Of a stretch of 12,951 nt of DNA, positions 12,503 through 12,951 are shown one piece after another. The translations under genes were made by a program, and so were the position numbers. The notes under the pieces were generated by a model that was not told the DNA's origin, made no database searches, and worked only from the letters and a program-made list of their open reading frames with translations. How positions within the stretch are numbered: position 1 is the stretch's first letter; every line of letters starts with the position of its first letter. The stretch comes from Gemmatimonadota bacterium (GTDB lineage: Bacteria > Gemmatimonadota > Gemmatimonadetes > Longimicrobiales > Gaopeijiaceae): positions 1 through 12,951 of the forward strand of contig PWZC01000186.1 of the NCBI GenBank assembly GCA_003567615.1, given 5' to 3'.

Positions 12503-12951
12503 CTATGCAGGGAAGTCCATCCCCGACGCGGACCCGCCCCGGCCTTCCGAGGACGCTTGCGCCCCGTGTCCGCTCAGGAGCCTCCGACCCAGGACCAGCC
12601 CCACCACCAGGTCGATGAGGGTATGGGCCACCATGGACGGGATGAGGCTGCCGGTCACCACCACAGGCACCGCCAGGACCAACCCCATGACCCCCGTGCG
12701 CACGATCCCCACCGGCCCCTGGTAGGCGTGAAGGAAGCCGAAGGGAATGCACGCCACCACCGCCGCCGGCCACGGATCCAGCCCCAGGGTCTGCAGGACC
12801 AGATAGGCATAGGCACGATACGCCAACTCCTCTCCCACACCCGCCGAAAGGGAGAGGCCCACGAATACCCGGCGTTCCGGTCCCGTGCGGGGAAGAAGCT
12901 CCTGGAGCAGCTTCGGCCGCCCACCGCCCGTCCATGACTCCACCGGTCGGA
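12503..12951 (-). CDS. CPBP (CAAX-like/ABI) intramembrane metalloprotease, C-terminal part
   Basis: The frame is open to the right edge of the window, so the N-terminus is missing; a GTG at 12943 is present but nothing shows that it is the start. The catalytic core is complete: EExxxR as GVGEELAYRAYAYL, then the FxxxH motif in CIPFGFLHAYQG, then the last helix SLIPSMVAHTLIDLVVGL carrying the third motif His and Asp. CPBP proteases are multi-helix membrane enzymes related to Rce1 CAAX endopeptidase and act in prenyl-protein processing, bacteriocin immunity or self-protection in various bacteria; which applies here is unknown. Four membrane stretches are visible, and a short polar tail follows the last. 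The stop is 17 nt ahead of the DUF6941-like gene. Confidence 0.87.
   Translation of the reverse strand, partial: RPVESWTGGGRPKLLQELLPRTGPERRVFVGLSLSAGVGEELAYRAYAYLVLQTLGLDPWPAAVVACIPFGFLHAYQGPVGIVRTGVMGLVLAVPVVVTGSLIPSMVAHTLIDLVVGLVLGRRLLSGHGAQASSEGRGGSASGMDFPA

Overview
This window looks like chromosomal DNA from a very GC-rich bacterium. Third codon positions are strongly G/C, Shine-Dalgarno sites are GGAG-like, and GTG starts occur. The gene mix (a HExxH secreted protein, a DUF6941-like protein, a lysine 6-dehydrogenase-like protein, a lone gyrase A gene) reminds me of Gemmatimonadota or a similar free-living phylum. That placement is inference. I see no tRNA, rRNA, IS element, phage gene or CRISPR array, and no convincing foreign island.

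Layout, left to right. (1) 1-466, minus: the N-terminal part of a secreted HExxH metallopeptidase-like protein, cut by the window edge. (2) 467-728: a divergent intergenic region with a candidate promoter for gene 1 and four 16-bp tandem repeats that run up to the next start codon. (3) 729-1757, plus: an eight-helix CopD-like membrane protein. (4) 1832-3763, minus: three genes, namely a zinc-cysteine-less MDR oxidoreductase, an 87-residue charged protein of unknown function, and a short SlyD/SlpA-type FKBP isomerase. (5) 3950-6759, plus: a tight four-gene operon of an unknown 137-residue protein, proline dehydrogenase, the queuosine enzyme QueE and a CoA-pyrophosphatase-type Nudix hydrolase. 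(6) 6802-10709, minus: a gyrase A-type topoisomerase subunit followed by a lysine 6-dehydrogenase/saccharopine-dehydrogenase-like gene. (7) 10710-11072: a 363-bp gene-free leader with a perfect AT-rich palindrome. (8) 11073-12951, minus: a two-TPR protein, a 140-residue unknown protein with a possible translationally coupled leader peptide, a DUF6941-like protein, and the C-terminal part of a CPBP (CAAX-like) membrane protease that runs off the right edge.

Functionally this is mostly housekeeping: DNA topology, protein folding, tRNA-modification precursor synthesis and amino-acid oxidation. Proline dehydrogenase and the lysine 6-dehydrogenase-like enzyme lie in neighbouring convergent transcription units, and both would make cyclic imine acids, so the area may serve amino-acid catabolism. 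I did not find a clearly new multi-gene system. The best leads are small: the GyrA with its GyrA box in a late blade and a repetitive acidic tail ending in a clamp-motif-like sequence, the overlapping leader ORF with a 12-bp inverted repeat at 11853-11930, the palindrome upstream of gyrA, and two tandem duplications placed at a start codon and at a stop codon.
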